A stretch of DNA of 64,000 nt from Spirosoma endophyticum (GTDB lineage Bacteria > Bacteroidota > Bacteroidia > Cytophagales > Spirosomataceae): assembly GCF_900112365.1 (NCBI RefSeq), contig NZ_FOLQ01000011.1:62001-126000 (forward strand). Direction: 5' to 3'. Both the position numbers and the translations under genes were made by a program. The notes under the pieces were generated by a model. That model did not search any database. It saw nothing but the letters and a program-made list of their open reading frames with translations, and was not told where the DNA came from. Shown piece by piece: positions 24,886 through 33,975 of this stretch. How positions within the stretch are numbered: position 1 is the first letter of the stretch; the number at the start of each line of letters is the position of its first letter.

Positions 24886-27800
24886 TTACGAAAGTTCTAC
24901 GACGCAGTCGTCCTGTTCGACAACCGTACTTTCTTTGAGTACTACTTTGGCAACCTTTCCCTCTTTCTGAGCGGCAACTATGCTTTCCATTTTCATCGCT
25001 TCGATAACAAATAGCGGCTGATTTTTCTTAACCACATCACCTTCTTTGACCAGAATGCGCGTCAAACGGCCTTGTAGAGGTGCGCCTACATCGCCAGGTT
25101 TACTCACTTTGGCGTTCATGGCTTTTTCTACCTTCGAGGCCCTGTCGCGAACTTGCACCTGGCGGCTCTGGCCGTTCAGTTCGAACGTAATGGTCCGCAT
25201 ACCAAATTCATCGGCTTCAGATTTGAACAGCAGCCGTACAAGGATGTTTTTGCCTTCCTCAATGTTGATCAGAATTTCTTCGTTCTCCTTTAGTCCATAG
25301 AAAAACGCAGGAGTCGGAATGATGCTGACGTTACCGTATTGCTCGTTTGCTTTGTAGTATTCGTCATATACCTTCGGGTACATCTGGTAGGATAAATAAT
25401 CTACAAACCCATCGTTATGAACGTACTTCTCCTGGAAGGTCTTGAAATCAGCGTCGAAGTCAATCGGTTTAAGGTGCTCATTCGGGCGGCCCGTAATTGG
25501 CTTTTCGCCTTTTAACACAACTTCCTGAATATTGGCCGGAAAACCACCAACGGGTTGACCCAAAATGCCCTTTAACAGCTCTTTCACCGACTCCGGAAAA
25601 GACAATGATTCGCCTTTTTCTAGTACGTCGCTGGCCGTTAGGTTATTGGCGGTCATGAAAATCGCCATGTCACCCACAACCTTCGAAGAAGGTGTTACCT
25701 TCACAATGTCGCCGAACAACTGATTCGCCACCGAATAATTCTTTTTCAGCGTCTCAAACTTATCGCCTAATCCTGTTGCAATGGCCTGAGGTTTCAGGTT
25801 AGAGTACTGGCCACCAGGAATCTCGTTTTCATAGACTTCGGCGCTACCGGCTTTCATACCCGATTCAAACGGATAATAGTATTCCCGAACATCTTCCCAG
25901 TAGTTCGAATAGGCATTGAGCGAGGGTAAATTCATCGGACATTCGCGTTCATGTCCTTCCATCATGGCGACAACCGAATTGAAGTTTGGTTGTGACGTCA
26001 GACCCGATAGGGCACCTAAGGCACAGTCGACAATGTCAACATTGGCATCAATTGCTTTCAGATACGTAGCGGCCTGAATACCCGCCGTATCATGCGTATG
26101 CAGGTGAATCGGGATACTAACGGCCTTTTTCAACTCCCGTACCAGCACATCGGCAGCAAGGGGTTTCAGCAAACCGGCCATGTCTTTAATCGCCAGCAGA
26201 TGCGCCCCTTCGTCTTCCAACTGGCGGGCCATATCCAGATAATACTGGAGTGTATATTTTTTCTGAGTTGGCGACAGAATATCGCCTGTGTAGCAGATAG
26301 CTGCTTCGCAAAGGGCATCGGTACGTTCGCGAACGGCCTTGATGCTCACTTTCATGGCTTCTATCCAGTTCAACGAGTCGAAAATACGGAAGACATCAAT
26401 GCCCGTTTCCCAGGATTTCTCAACGAATTTCTCGATCAAATTATCAGGATAGGCTGAGTAGCCAACCGCGTTTGAGCCGCGAAACAACATCTGCAGAAGC
26501 ATGTTTGGCATCGCTTCCCGAAGGGCTTCCAGGCGTTTCCACGGACTTTCGTACAGGAAACGCATGGCCACGTCGAACGTAGCACCGCCCCAGACTTCCA
26601 TCGAAAATAGCTCCGGGTGATTCTTGGCGAAGCCTTCGGCTACTTTCTGCAAATCTTGGGTTCGAACGCGGGTTGCCAACAGCGACTGGTGCCCATCCCG
26701 GAACGTAGTGTCGGTATAAAGTACACATTTCTGGTCTTTCACCCACTGCACAAAATTCTCCCGGCCCAGCTCTTTTAATCGATCGCGGTTTCCGGCCGGA
26801 TAAGCGCTATACGTATCAAATAAGGGTACAACGGGGGTGCGGAATATTTTGCTGTCGTCTTTCTTTTTAACCTCTGGGTTTCCATTGACAATTACGTCAG
26901 CCAGGTAGTTGAGTACCCGCGTCGAGCGATCCTGGGGTTTACGGAAGTTAAACAGCTCAGGGTGGGTTTCAATGAATGACACCCGTGCTTCGCCCCGCTG
27001 AAAAATTGGATTACCGATCACGTTCAGCAGAAAGCCGATGTTGGTTTTAACTCCCCGAATCCGGAATTCCAGCAAAGCCCGTGTCAGGCGTTGGGTGGCC
27101 CCTTTTAGTGTACGCCCCCGAGCCGAAACCTTAACGATCATCGAGTCGAAATAAGGCGATACTTTCATGCCCGCATAGCTGCTGCCTTCATCCAGACGAA
27201 TGCCAAAGCCGGCTGCATTGCGGTAGGCCGTAATCGTACCAAAATCAGGTTTGAATCCATTGGCTGGGTCCTCCGTCGTGATGCGGCACTGAATGGCGTA
27301 ACCGTTGAGCGGGACATCCTCCTGATTGGCAATGAAGATGCGGTTATCGGACAATCGATACCCCATCGCGATCAGAATTTGCGTTCGTACGATGTCGATA
27401 CCCGTTACTTCCTCCGTTATCGTATGCTCAACCTGAATCCGGGGATTAACTTCAATGAAGAAAATATTCTCCTGCTTGTCAACCAGAAATTCGACCGTAC
27501 CGGCATTCGAGTAGTTCACGGCTCGCCCTAACTGTAGCGCGTAGGCGTAGAGTTTTTCCTTCGTTTCCTGCTTCAATCCAAACGATGGAGCTACTTCAAC
27601 AACCTTCTGAAAACGACGTTGAACCGAACAATCCCGTTCGTAAAGGTGGACAATGTTACCGTGTTGATCGCCAAGCAGTTGTACTTCAATATGCTTGGGA
27701 TCTTCGATGAATTTTTCCAGGAAAATTGTATCGTCACCAAAAGCGTTTCGAGCTTCGTTTTTCGCTTCGGCGAAGGCTTTTTCGAACTCTTCTGCTTGAC

Positions 27801-28335
27801 GGACCACGCGCATACCGCGTCCACCACCCCCGGCTGCCGCCTTCACCATGATTGGAAAACCAATACGTTCGGCTTCTGTCAGCGCGAATTCGGGCGTCAT
27901 ATTCTCCTCCCGGGAGTCAGGAATGAGCGGTACGCCCGCTGTAGTTGCTAGGTTTTTAGCCCGAACTTTATCCCCCAGCGCATCCATTGCTTCCGGCGAT
28001 GGGCCGATGAAGATGATCCCTTCTTCACGACAACGCCGGGCCAGTTTTACATTCTCCGATAGAAATCCATAGCCAGGGTGGATGGCGTCGATCTTGTGGC
28101 GCTTAGCCAGCAGAATGATGCCTTCGACATCCAGATAAGGTTTCAATGCATCTTCATCACGACCGATTTGGTAGGCTTCATCGGCTTTATAACGGTGGAG
28201 CGAATAGCGATCTTCATACGTGTAAACCGCGACGGTGGTGATGCCTAACTCGGTGGCCGCCCGCATGATACGGATGGCAATTTCGCCCCGGTTAGCGACA
28301 AGTAAACGGTTAATGGGCTTGATATAATCTTTCAT
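24886..28335 (-). CDS. pyc: Pyruvate carboxylase
   Basis: 1149 residues from the ATG at 28335 (the frame also has a TTG four codons earlier). A full-length single-chain enzyme. The biotin carboxylase domain (about 8-465) has LLVANRGEIAIRIMRA, KAAAGGGGRGMRVV and the ATP-grasp EVNPRIQVEHT. The carboxyltransferase domain (about 545-810) has TDTTFRDGHQSLLATR and LHTHDTAGIQ. A PYC-OADA linker domain and a biotinyl domain follow, with the biotinylated lysine in EAMKMES 34 residues from the C-terminus. It makes oxaloacetate from pyruvate, bicarbonate and ATP to refill the TCA cycle. Confidence 0.97.
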   Translation of the reverse strand: MKDYIKPINRLLVANRGEIAIRIMRAATELGITTVAVYTYEDRYSLHRYKADEAYQIGRDEDALKPYLDVEGIILLAKRHKIDAIHPGYGFLSENVKLARRCREEGIIFIGPSPEAMDALGDKVRAKNLATTAGVPLIPDSREENMTPEFALTEAERIGFPIMVKAAAGGGGRGMRVVRQAEEFEKAFAEAKNEARNAFGDDTIFLEKFIEDPKHIEVQLLGDQHGNIVHLYERDCSVQRRFQKVVEVAPSFGLKQETKEKLYAYALQLGRAVNYSNAGTVEFLVDKQENIFFIEVNPRIQVEHTITEEVTGIDIVRTQILIAMGYRLSDNRIFIANQEDVPLNGYAIQCRITTEDPANGFKPDFGTITAYRNAAGFGIRLDEGSSYAGMKVSPYFDSMIVKVSARGRTLKGATQRLTRALLEFRIRGVKTNIGFLLNVIGNPIFQRGEARVSFIETHPELFNFRKPQDRSTRVLNYLADVIVNGNPEVKKKDDSKIFRTPVVPLFDTYSAYPAGNRDRLKELGRENFVQWVKDQKCVLYTDTTFRDGHQSLLATRVRTQDLQKVAEGFAKNHPELFSMEVWGGATFDVAMRFLYESPWKRLEALREAMPNMLLQMLFRGSNAVGYSAYPDNLIEKFVEKSWETGIDVFRIFDSLNWIEAMKVSIKAVRERTDALCEAAICYTGDILSPTQKKYTLQYYLDMARQLEDEGAHLLAIKDMAGLLKPLAADVLVRELKKAVSIPIHLHTHDTAGIQAATYLKAIDANVDIVDCALGALSGLTSQPNFNSVVAMMEGHERECPMNLPSLNAYSNYWEDVREYYYPFESGMKAGSAEVYENEIPGGQYSNLKPQAIATGLGDKFETLKKNYSVANQLFGDIVKVTPSSKVVGDMAIFMTANNLTASDVLEKGESLSFPESVKELLKGILGQPVGGFPANIQEVVLKGEKPITGRPNEHLKPIDFDADFKTFQEKYVHNDGFVDYLSYQMYPKVYDEYYKANEQYGNVSIIPTPAFFYGLKENEEILINIEEGKNILVRLLFKSEADEFGMRTITFELNGQSRQVQVRDRASKVEKAMNAKVSKPGDVGAPLQGRLTRILVKEGDVVKKNQPLFVIEAMKMESIVAAQKEGKVAKVVLKESTVVEQDDCVVELS

Positions 28336-28466
28336 GATTCTCAACAAAAGCAGCTTTAGGCCAGGAGAGTGCCAAACAACATAGCAAGATTGTTGAAAAT
28401 TTTGAAAATGCCGCCATTTACCGCACGATCATTAGAAAAGACAGCTTTTTAGGGAAATATTACAGG

Positions 28467-28498
28467 TTTGGCTAAACGAGAGGTTCTACTTAACTTTG
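28467..28498 (+). promoter_or_regulatory. Promoter of hicBA (first module)
   Basis: TTTG at 28467-28470, a 20-base spacer and TAACTTTG at 28491-28498 match the Bacteroidetes consensus. The -7 box ends 64 bases before hicB. Confidence 0.65.
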
Positions 28499-28562
28499 AG
28501 AATGGTTTTTTTTAGTGGAACACAACCAAGATATATATTCTAAAAATTGAAGACTAAATTTT

Positions 28563-28778
28563 ATGCAACTAACCGCTGTATATTTAAAAGTACCTGAAGG
28601 CTATGTTGGTTTTGTGGAAGAGCTACCCGGGGCGAATACGCAGGGCGAAACGCTGGAAGAAGCCAGAATTAATTTGCAGGAGGCTGTTCAGTTAGTTTTA
28701 GAAGCAAACCGATTATTAGTTGAGGAAACGCTCATCGGTCAGGAATTCATTCGGGAGCAAATGCCTATTGCTGCCTGA
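28563..28778 (+). CDS. hicB: HicB-family antitoxin
   Basis: 71 residues with the HicB half-RNase H fold: LTAVYLKVPEGYVGFVEELPGANTQGETLEEARINLQEAV. No C-terminal DNA-binding domain is present beyond a short helix, so it is a minimal HicB. It precedes its toxin, the reverse of the textbook hicA-hicB order, and its stop overlaps the toxin start (TGATG). It should block the HicA active site and may autoregulate through the complex. Confidence 0.85.
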   Translation: MQLTAVYLKVPEGYVGFVEELPGANTQGETLEEARINLQEAVQLVLEANRLLVEETLIGQEFIREQMPIAA

Positions 28779-28963
28779 TGAAGCGTCTTGATTTAATTCG
28801 ACACTTAGAAAAACAAGGCTGCGAGTTGCTTCGTGAAGGCGGAAGTCACACGTTATATGTAAACCGGGCTACACAACGTTCATCGACAGTGCCGCGCCAT
28901 CGAGAAATTAACGACTTCTTAGCCCGTAAAATTTGCCGCGATTTACAGATTATTGATCCCTAA
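28778..28963 (+). CDS. hicA: HicA-family mRNA interferase toxin
   Basis: 61 residues, a full dsRBD-like HicA: KRLDLIRHLEKQGCELLREGGSHTLYVNR, then TVPRHREINDFLARKICRDL. The catalytic His is in GGSHTLY. HicA cleaves mRNA independently of the ribosome unless bound by HicB. Its start overlaps the hicB stop by one base, ensuring coupled synthesis. It is convergent with the acetoacetyl-CoA synthetase gene 27 bases away, with no clear terminator between. Confidence 0.88.
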   Translation: MKRLDLIRHLEKQGCELLREGGSHTLYVNRATQRSSTVPRHREINDFLARKICRDLQIIDP

Positions 28964-28989
28964 GTTCAGAGATTAATAATCCGTTAACC

Positions 28990-31020
28990 TTATTTATGCT
29001 TAAGCTGATTTGTCGTAAATGCAATAAATTGATCCAGCGCAGCCGGGTTGCGGAGCGTATCCCGACTGGTGGCCAATGACACATCGACCCCCGCCAAAAT
29101 TTTCTTGATGGGTGTTTCGAGTTTCTTGCCACTCATTGTGTAAGGCACTTCACTGATCGAATAAATCGCGTCGGGAACGTGCCGGGGACTCAGTTGGCTA
29201 CGTAGCGTTTGTTTAATACGATCAATCAAATCATCCGTTAGTGTAAAATCACTACGTAGCACCACAAACAGCGGCAAAAAATAGTGCCCACCCGGTTGCT
29301 CCAAACCCACTACCAAACTGTCGGCGATCTCTGGTAGGCGCTCGACCACATTGTAAATCTCTCCAGTACCAATGCGGACGCCATCCCGATTGAGGGTTGC
29401 GTCGGACCGACCCGAAATGATAATGCCGTTCCGTTCTGTGATGCGTATATAATCGCCGTGCCGCCAGATGCCGGGATATTCCTCAAAATAACTCTTCCGA
29501 TACCGTTCGTTATTACGATCATTCCAGAAATAAATAGGCATAGAGGGCATTGGCTCCAGAATCACCATTTCGCCTAATTCGCCACGTACTGGTTTTGCAT
29601 TTTCGTCAAACGCTTCGACATGACAACCCAATAATCGACACTGAATTTCCCCTTCGTAGACCGGCAACAATGGATTGCCTCCTACAAAGCCACTGCAAAC
29701 ATCGGTGCCACCGCTAAAAGATATCAGCCATATATTCGATTTTACGGCTTCATAAATCCATCGAAAACCTTCCGGCGGCAAAGGCGATCCTGTCGAACCA
29801 ATTGTGCGTAAATGAGTAAGTTTCCCCACGTCATTGGCGCGAAACTCGGATGACAGGGCCGTATTTGGCTTTAGCCCGGCTCGCATACAAGCCAGATAAT
29901 AAGCCGCTCCACCACCAAAATGATTAATACGGGCGTCGTCGGCCAGTTTCCAAAGTACGTTCATATCAGGATAGCCAGGCGAGCCATCGTAGAGTACTAA
30001 CGTAGCACCAACCAGCATAGAGCCCAGGGCGAAGTTCCACATCATCCAACCCGTAGTGGAGTACCAGAAATAGCGTTCACCAACGCGCACATCCTGATGC
30101 AAGGCAAGCGCCTTCAGATGTTCCAGCAAACACCCGCCTACGCTATGTGTAATGGCTTTGGGCTTGCCAGTTGTACCCGATGAATAGAGCACCCATATCG
30201 GATCGTTAAACGGTACAGGCGTAAAGGTCAACCCATCCGGCGCTGGCGTATCCAGTACGTCCTGCCAGCGGATAACGTGGTCGATCTGGCTGGTGATCAG
30301 GTCATTTGTTCGATCCAGATACGGTACCCAGATTACTTGTTTGAGGGTGGGTAGATTGCTTCGTAGCTTATAAATAGCATCGGTTTTATAGATCAGCTTG
30401 CCATTGTACTGATACCCGTCAGCGGCAATCAGGACTTTGGGCTCGATCTGTTGAAAACGATCGACAATGCTGGACGTACCAAAATCGGGTGAACAGCTTG
30501 ACCAGACAGCGCCAAGGGAATTGGTTGCCAGAAAGGCCACAACCGCTTCGGGACAGTTGGGCAATACGGCCACGACCCTGTCGCCAATGCCGACACCCTG
30601 CTGCCGAAGATACGCTGCTACAGAGGCTACCTGTTGCTCCAGCGTGGCCCACGACATGGACGTTAACCGCTGTTGTTCCGACCCAAACAGAAGGGCCGGG
30701 CGTTGGGTAGTGCGGTGACGGAAAATATGTTCAGCGTAGTTCAGCGTTGACCCTCGAAACCACTCCGTTCCGATCATGTCTTCCTGATTTGGCCGGTAAA
30801 TCAACTGGTGGTAAGGACTGTGACCCTGCACATCGAAAAACTGCCAGATACTCTCCCAAAAATCTTCCAGATCGGTGACGGACCAATCCCATAGGTCATC
30901 GTAGTTTCGGAAATACAATCCTTTTTTTACGAATAACCAGTTGATGTACTGCTTCATTATCGACTGGTCGGCGGTACGACGGTCGGGTGTGTAGAGCGGT
31001 GTAAGCGTTGGTCGCGTCAT
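28990..31020 (-). CDS. Acetoacetyl-CoA synthetase
   Basis: 676 residues from the ATG at 31020; a TTG five codons upstream is less likely. The N-terminal ACAS_N motif includes LWDWSVTDLEDFWESIWQFF. The AMP-binding P-loop is VLYSSGTTGKPKAITHSVGG, followed by YFWYSTTGWMMWNF. The C-terminal subdomain has GRSDATLNRDGVRIGTGEIYNVVE and the adenylation Lys in MSGKKLETPIKK. Length and WYSTTGWMMWN are typical of AacS, which activates acetoacetate for catabolism or lipid synthesis. It is a single-gene unit. Confidence 0.93.
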   Translation of the reverse strand: MTRPTLTPLYTPDRRTADQSIMKQYINWLFVKKGLYFRNYDDLWDWSVTDLEDFWESIWQFFDVQGHSPYHQLIYRPNQEDMIGTEWFRGSTLNYAEHIFRHRTTQRPALLFGSEQQRLTSMSWATLEQQVASVAAYLRQQGVGIGDRVVAVLPNCPEAVVAFLATNSLGAVWSSCSPDFGTSSIVDRFQQIEPKVLIAADGYQYNGKLIYKTDAIYKLRSNLPTLKQVIWVPYLDRTNDLITSQIDHVIRWQDVLDTPAPDGLTFTPVPFNDPIWVLYSSGTTGKPKAITHSVGGCLLEHLKALALHQDVRVGERYFWYSTTGWMMWNFALGSMLVGATLVLYDGSPGYPDMNVLWKLADDARINHFGGGAAYYLACMRAGLKPNTALSSEFRANDVGKLTHLRTIGSTGSPLPPEGFRWIYEAVKSNIWLISFSGGTDVCSGFVGGNPLLPVYEGEIQCRLLGCHVEAFDENAKPVRGELGEMVILEPMPSMPIYFWNDRNNERYRKSYFEEYPGIWRHGDYIRITERNGIIISGRSDATLNRDGVRIGTGEIYNVVERLPEIADSLVVGLEQPGGHYFLPLFVVLRSDFTLTDDLIDRIKQTLRSQLSPRHVPDAIYSISEVPYTMSGKKLETPIKKILAGVDVSLATSRDTLRNPAALDQFIAFTTNQLKHK

Positions 31021-31219
31021 AGGGTAGTTAATCAATCCGTGGGCCAGTTGAGTAATTTGTTGATGCGTCGCGGACTCAGCTTACACGGATGCGTGTACGC
31101 ACAAATTCACTACTTGTTTAGCTCACTACCTGTAAACGACTTGTTAGGTCTGTGGATTGTTTTTTAGCTAAAAAGCGTTGAGGTAAAAATGGGTATGGTG
31201 TGGATGTGTTTAAAAGCTC

Positions 31220-31227
31220 TAACTTTG
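31220..31227 (+). promoter_or_regulatory. Putative -7 box of the pseudouridine synthase gene
   Basis: TAACTTTG fits TAnnTTTG and lies 85 bases upstream of the ATG at 31313. No well-spaced TTG is seen, so this is tentative. Confidence 0.35.
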
Positions 31228-31312
31228 CATCCCATTTTATAGTTGCCTCAATAAGTGTGCTGATAATCAGCGCTATTTTTCGAATACAAAGTAAGATTTA
31301 CTGTATTTTTCC

Positions 31313-33229
31313 ATGAATCAGGATTCAGATAAGAACGACCGGGACGCCGGAGCGAGCCGTGACGGTGAGCGTCGTTCATTTGGCCGTCGTGATGACGCCC
31401 CACGTTTCAATCGCAGCAATGACAAGGACGGCCGAAGTGCCGGAAAAGGACGTAGTGGTTCTGCTCCGTCGAGCCGTTCCTCTCGTCCATCAGGACCACC
31501 CCGTTTCGAACGCGATGGTGGCCCACGAAGCAATAATAACGGAGGAGACAAGCCCCGTTTTAATCGGGAACGTACCGATCGACCTGAATCTCGTGGTAAC
31601 GACCGCCCGGGTTTTAATCGAAACCGTGATAATAGTTCCTCAGATCGCCCTTCACGGCCAACAGGTCCTCGTGCCGATGGTGATAGAAATTGGGGTAATT
31701 CTGACGATCGACGCCGTAACGACCGGTCCGCCGGAGCGCACCCACGTAATACCGGATCACGTCCGGGTCCTTCATCACGGTTTAGTCGTGACAAAAATGA
31801 CCGGCCGGCTTTTAACAGAGATAATCAATCCCGCGACCGGGATGCAGGAGCGGCTAAACCTCGCTTTGACAGCGATCGGCGCGATAACCGAACGGATGAT
31901 AAACCTCGCCCTCGTTTCGACAAAGAAGAGCGGTCGGGTAAGCCAGAGTCACGTCGGCCTTCCTTTGACCGCGGTAACGACCGCCGGTCAGACGAAGCGC
32001 CACGCTTTGGACGTAGTACTGAACGCACCGATCGTACTACAGATCGCTTTGGTAACGACCGAAATAACCGCGATGATCGGACGGCTGGATCGGGAGACTC
32101 TGCTCCCCGGCCAAGTTTTCCCCGTAGCTCTAACCGGCCTGAGCGTTCGGCCGATGGCGATGCTCGCCGGCCACGTACCCGGAAGGATGCACCACCATCC
32201 CGCTACTCGCGTAGCCCTAATGGTGGTCCGGAGAAATTACCCTTCAAACGAGTAGGTGGTTTCAGCCGTGATGCCGACGAACGTAATAACAGCCGTTCCG
32301 ACGTCCCAAGCGGTCGACGTAATGATCGCGATGAAGACCGCAAAGATGGAGAATCACGCTTTTCGGGGAAGCAACGCAAAGAGTCCGGGGATCGACGCAC
32401 CGGGAACTTCGTAAAAGCCCCAAACTATAATCTGGAAAGTCGCGACAACACGTCATCTAAACGGGGTCGTGATGAGGAATCTCGTTCGGAAAAGCCGAAA
32501 CGGGAATCGGCTAATGATGGCACGACGCGCCTGAATCGGTATATCGCTAATTCGGGCGTATGCTCGCGTCGGGAAGCCGACGAACTGATTGCCCAGGGCG
32601 ATATTTTTGTGAACGGTAAGGTTGTAACCGAAATGGGTTACAAAGTGAAGGAAGGCGACACGGTCAAATACGGTACGAAAGTGCTGAATCCAGAGCGTTT
32701 CGTCTATGTTCTATTGAACAAGCCGAAGGATTATATCACCACTACCGAAGATCCGGAAGAGCGCAAAACCGTTATGGAGTTAGTCGCCGATGCTGGTAAT
32801 TTCCGGATGTATCCCGTAGGTCGTCTGGACCGTAATACAACAGGATTGCTATTGGTTACCAACGATGGCGAGCTGGCTGATAAGCTAACGCACCCTTCGA
32901 ATAATATCCGTAAAATCTACCAGGTTGAGTTGGATAAGCCCATTACGGACGAGCATTTTGAGGCCCTCAAAAAAGGTATCGAACTCGAAGACGGTCCTAT
33001 CAAACCCGATGCACTGAGTATTGTTACACCCGATGCGTATGTGGTGGGTATCGAAATTCACTCGGGGCGCAATCGCATCGTGCGTCGTATGTTTGAGAGT
33101 TTTGGCTACGAAGTAACCAAACTTGATCGTACTACGTATGCTGGGCTGACAAAGAAAGAACTGCCCCGTGGCAAGTGGCGCTTCCTCGACCCGAAAGAAG
33201 TCGTGAAGTTGAAATACTTTAATTCATAA
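31313..33229 (+). CDS. RluB/RsuA-type pseudouridine synthase with a 400-residue disordered N-terminal arm
   Basis: 638 residues. From residue 404 it is a normal enzyme: S4 RNA-binding domain (TRLNRYIANSGVCSRREADE), then the synthase core with the catalytic Asp506 in GRLDRNTTG, LTHPSNNIRKIYQV and the C-terminal GRNRIVRRMFE. This group isomerises uridines in 23S or 16S rRNA. Residues 1-403 are low complexity, dominated by Arg, Asp, Ser, Asn, Gly and Pro, with recurring PRFNR, DRPSF, NDR and RSGRPE-like units. Such a basic RG/RD arm should bind RNA or form condensates. The arm is in frame with the enzyme, and codon choice varies within repeats, which argues for real translation. Confidence 0.93.
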   Translation: MNQDSDKNDRDAGASRDGERRSFGRRDDAPRFNRSNDKDGRSAGKGRSGSAPSSRSSRPSGPPRFERDGGPRSNNNGGDKPRFNRERTDRPESRGNDRPGFNRNRDNSSSDRPSRPTGPRADGDRNWGNSDDRRRNDRSAGAHPRNTGSRPGPSSRFSRDKNDRPAFNRDNQSRDRDAGAAKPRFDSDRRDNRTDDKPRPRFDKEERSGKPESRRPSFDRGNDRRSDEAPRFGRSTERTDRTTDRFGNDRNNRDDRTAGSGDSAPRPSFPRSSNRPERSADGDARRPRTRKDAPPSRYSRSPNGGPEKLPFKRVGGFSRDADERNNSRSDVPSGRRNDRDEDRKDGESRFSGKQRKESGDRRTGNFVKAPNYNLESRDNTSSKRGRDEESRSEKPKRESANDGTTRLNRYIANSGVCSRREADELIAQGDIFVNGKVVTEMGYKVKEGDTVKYGTKVLNPERFVYVLLNKPKDYITTTEDPEERKTVMELVADAGNFRMYPVGRLDRNTTGLLLVTNDGELADKLTHPSNNIRKIYQVELDKPITDEHFEALKKGIELEDGPIKPDALSIVTPDAYVVGIEIHSGRNRIVRRMFESFGYEVTKLDRTTYAGLTKKELPRGKWRFLDPKEVVKLKYFNS

Positions 33230-33247
33230 ATAGTAAAGAGTGAACGT

Positions 33248-33307
33248 GCGAAAGAGTGAATGAGCGAATAGCTGGCGCAAACCATTTTCGCTCATTCACT
33301 CTTTCGC
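33248..33307. repeat. Intergenic inverted repeat (GCGAAAGAGTGAATGAGCGAA)
   Basis: Perfect 21-base arms at 33248-33268 and 33287-33307 around an 18-base loop. The left flank carries a further AGAGTGAA copy at 33237. It fills the 90-base gap between the pseudouridine synthase and deoC and ends 12 bases before the deoC start. Confidence 0.85.
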
Positions 33308-33319
33308 TATTTACCAGAT

Positions 33320-33970
33320 ATGAATCATCTCTTCCCTTACATCGAACGGACACTGCTACGTCCGGATATAACGATCAACGAGCAGTATGATACGCTCGAT
33401 GAAGTGATGCAGCTTGGGTTTGCCGGGTTGACGGTGGCTCCCTTTTGGGTGAAGAAATTCCGGCGCGAACTTGGCGATAGTCATCCAGCTATATTATCCA
33501 CAGTTGTCGGCTATCCTTATGGTTATCAACGTACTGAAGCTAAACAAACCGAAATCGAATGGGCGCTGAAAGATGGTGCCACTGAGATTGAGGTCGTGTT
33601 GAACACCTCAGCGCTGCTCTCGCCTACGTCGGTCTGGTTGAAGATTGAATTTGCTAAACTGGTTACCCTCGCTCACGCGCAGGAGAAGTTTTTTACGGTT
33701 ATTCTGGAAACAGCCCTGCTCAGTCAGGAACAACTTCAGAACATGATTAAAATCTCAGCCGATGCTGGTGCGGATTTTGTCAAGAACGCTACGGGTGCTC
33801 GCCAGCACGGCTTACCGATGCCTGTTTTTTCGCTGGATGAAGCCTTGCAATTCCGCCAATGTGTACCAACTTCGGTGGGTGTTAAGATAGTGGCTAACGG
33901 CGCGACGGAGAGCCAGATGGAAGCGTTAGTAGCCGCCGGCGTAGAGCGGTTATCCATAGAACATTTGTAA
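33320..33970 (+). CDS. deoC: Deoxyribose-phosphate aldolase (divergent)
   Basis: 216 residues of a class I DERA TIM barrel. Landmarks are RTLLRPDITINEQ, VGYPYGYQRTEAKQTE, ILETALLSQEQL, the Schiff-base Lys in DFVKNATGARQHG (usually KTSTG), and the second active-site Lys in VGVKIVANG. The position of the usual catalytic Asp (EIDMV) reads EIEVV, so Glu replaces Asp. It cleaves 2-deoxyribose 5-phosphate to glyceraldehyde 3-phosphate and acetaldehyde. The altered pocket suggests changed kinetics or substrate, but the fold call is firm. Confidence 0.88.
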   Translation: MNHLFPYIERTLLRPDITINEQYDTLDEVMQLGFAGLTVAPFWVKKFRRELGDSHPAILSTVVGYPYGYQRTEAKQTEIEWALKDGATEIEVVLNTSALLSPTSVWLKIEFAKLVTLAHAQEKFFTVILETALLSQEQLQNMIKISADAGADFVKNATGARQHGLPMPVFSLDEALQFRQCVPTSVGVKIVANGATESQMEALVAAGVERLSIEHL

Positions 33971-33975
33971 ACGCA

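Noticed and set aside
28990-31020. Acetyl-CoA synthetase
   Set aside because: The N-terminal LWDWSV and the WYSTTGWMMWN motif fit acetoacetyl-CoA synthetase better.
31359-32255. A long second open frame inside the pseudouridine synthase arm
   Set aside because: It is the +1 frame of low-complexity Arg/Asp codons, shows no domain, and ends where the repeats end. The enzyme frame is continuous with the S4 domain.
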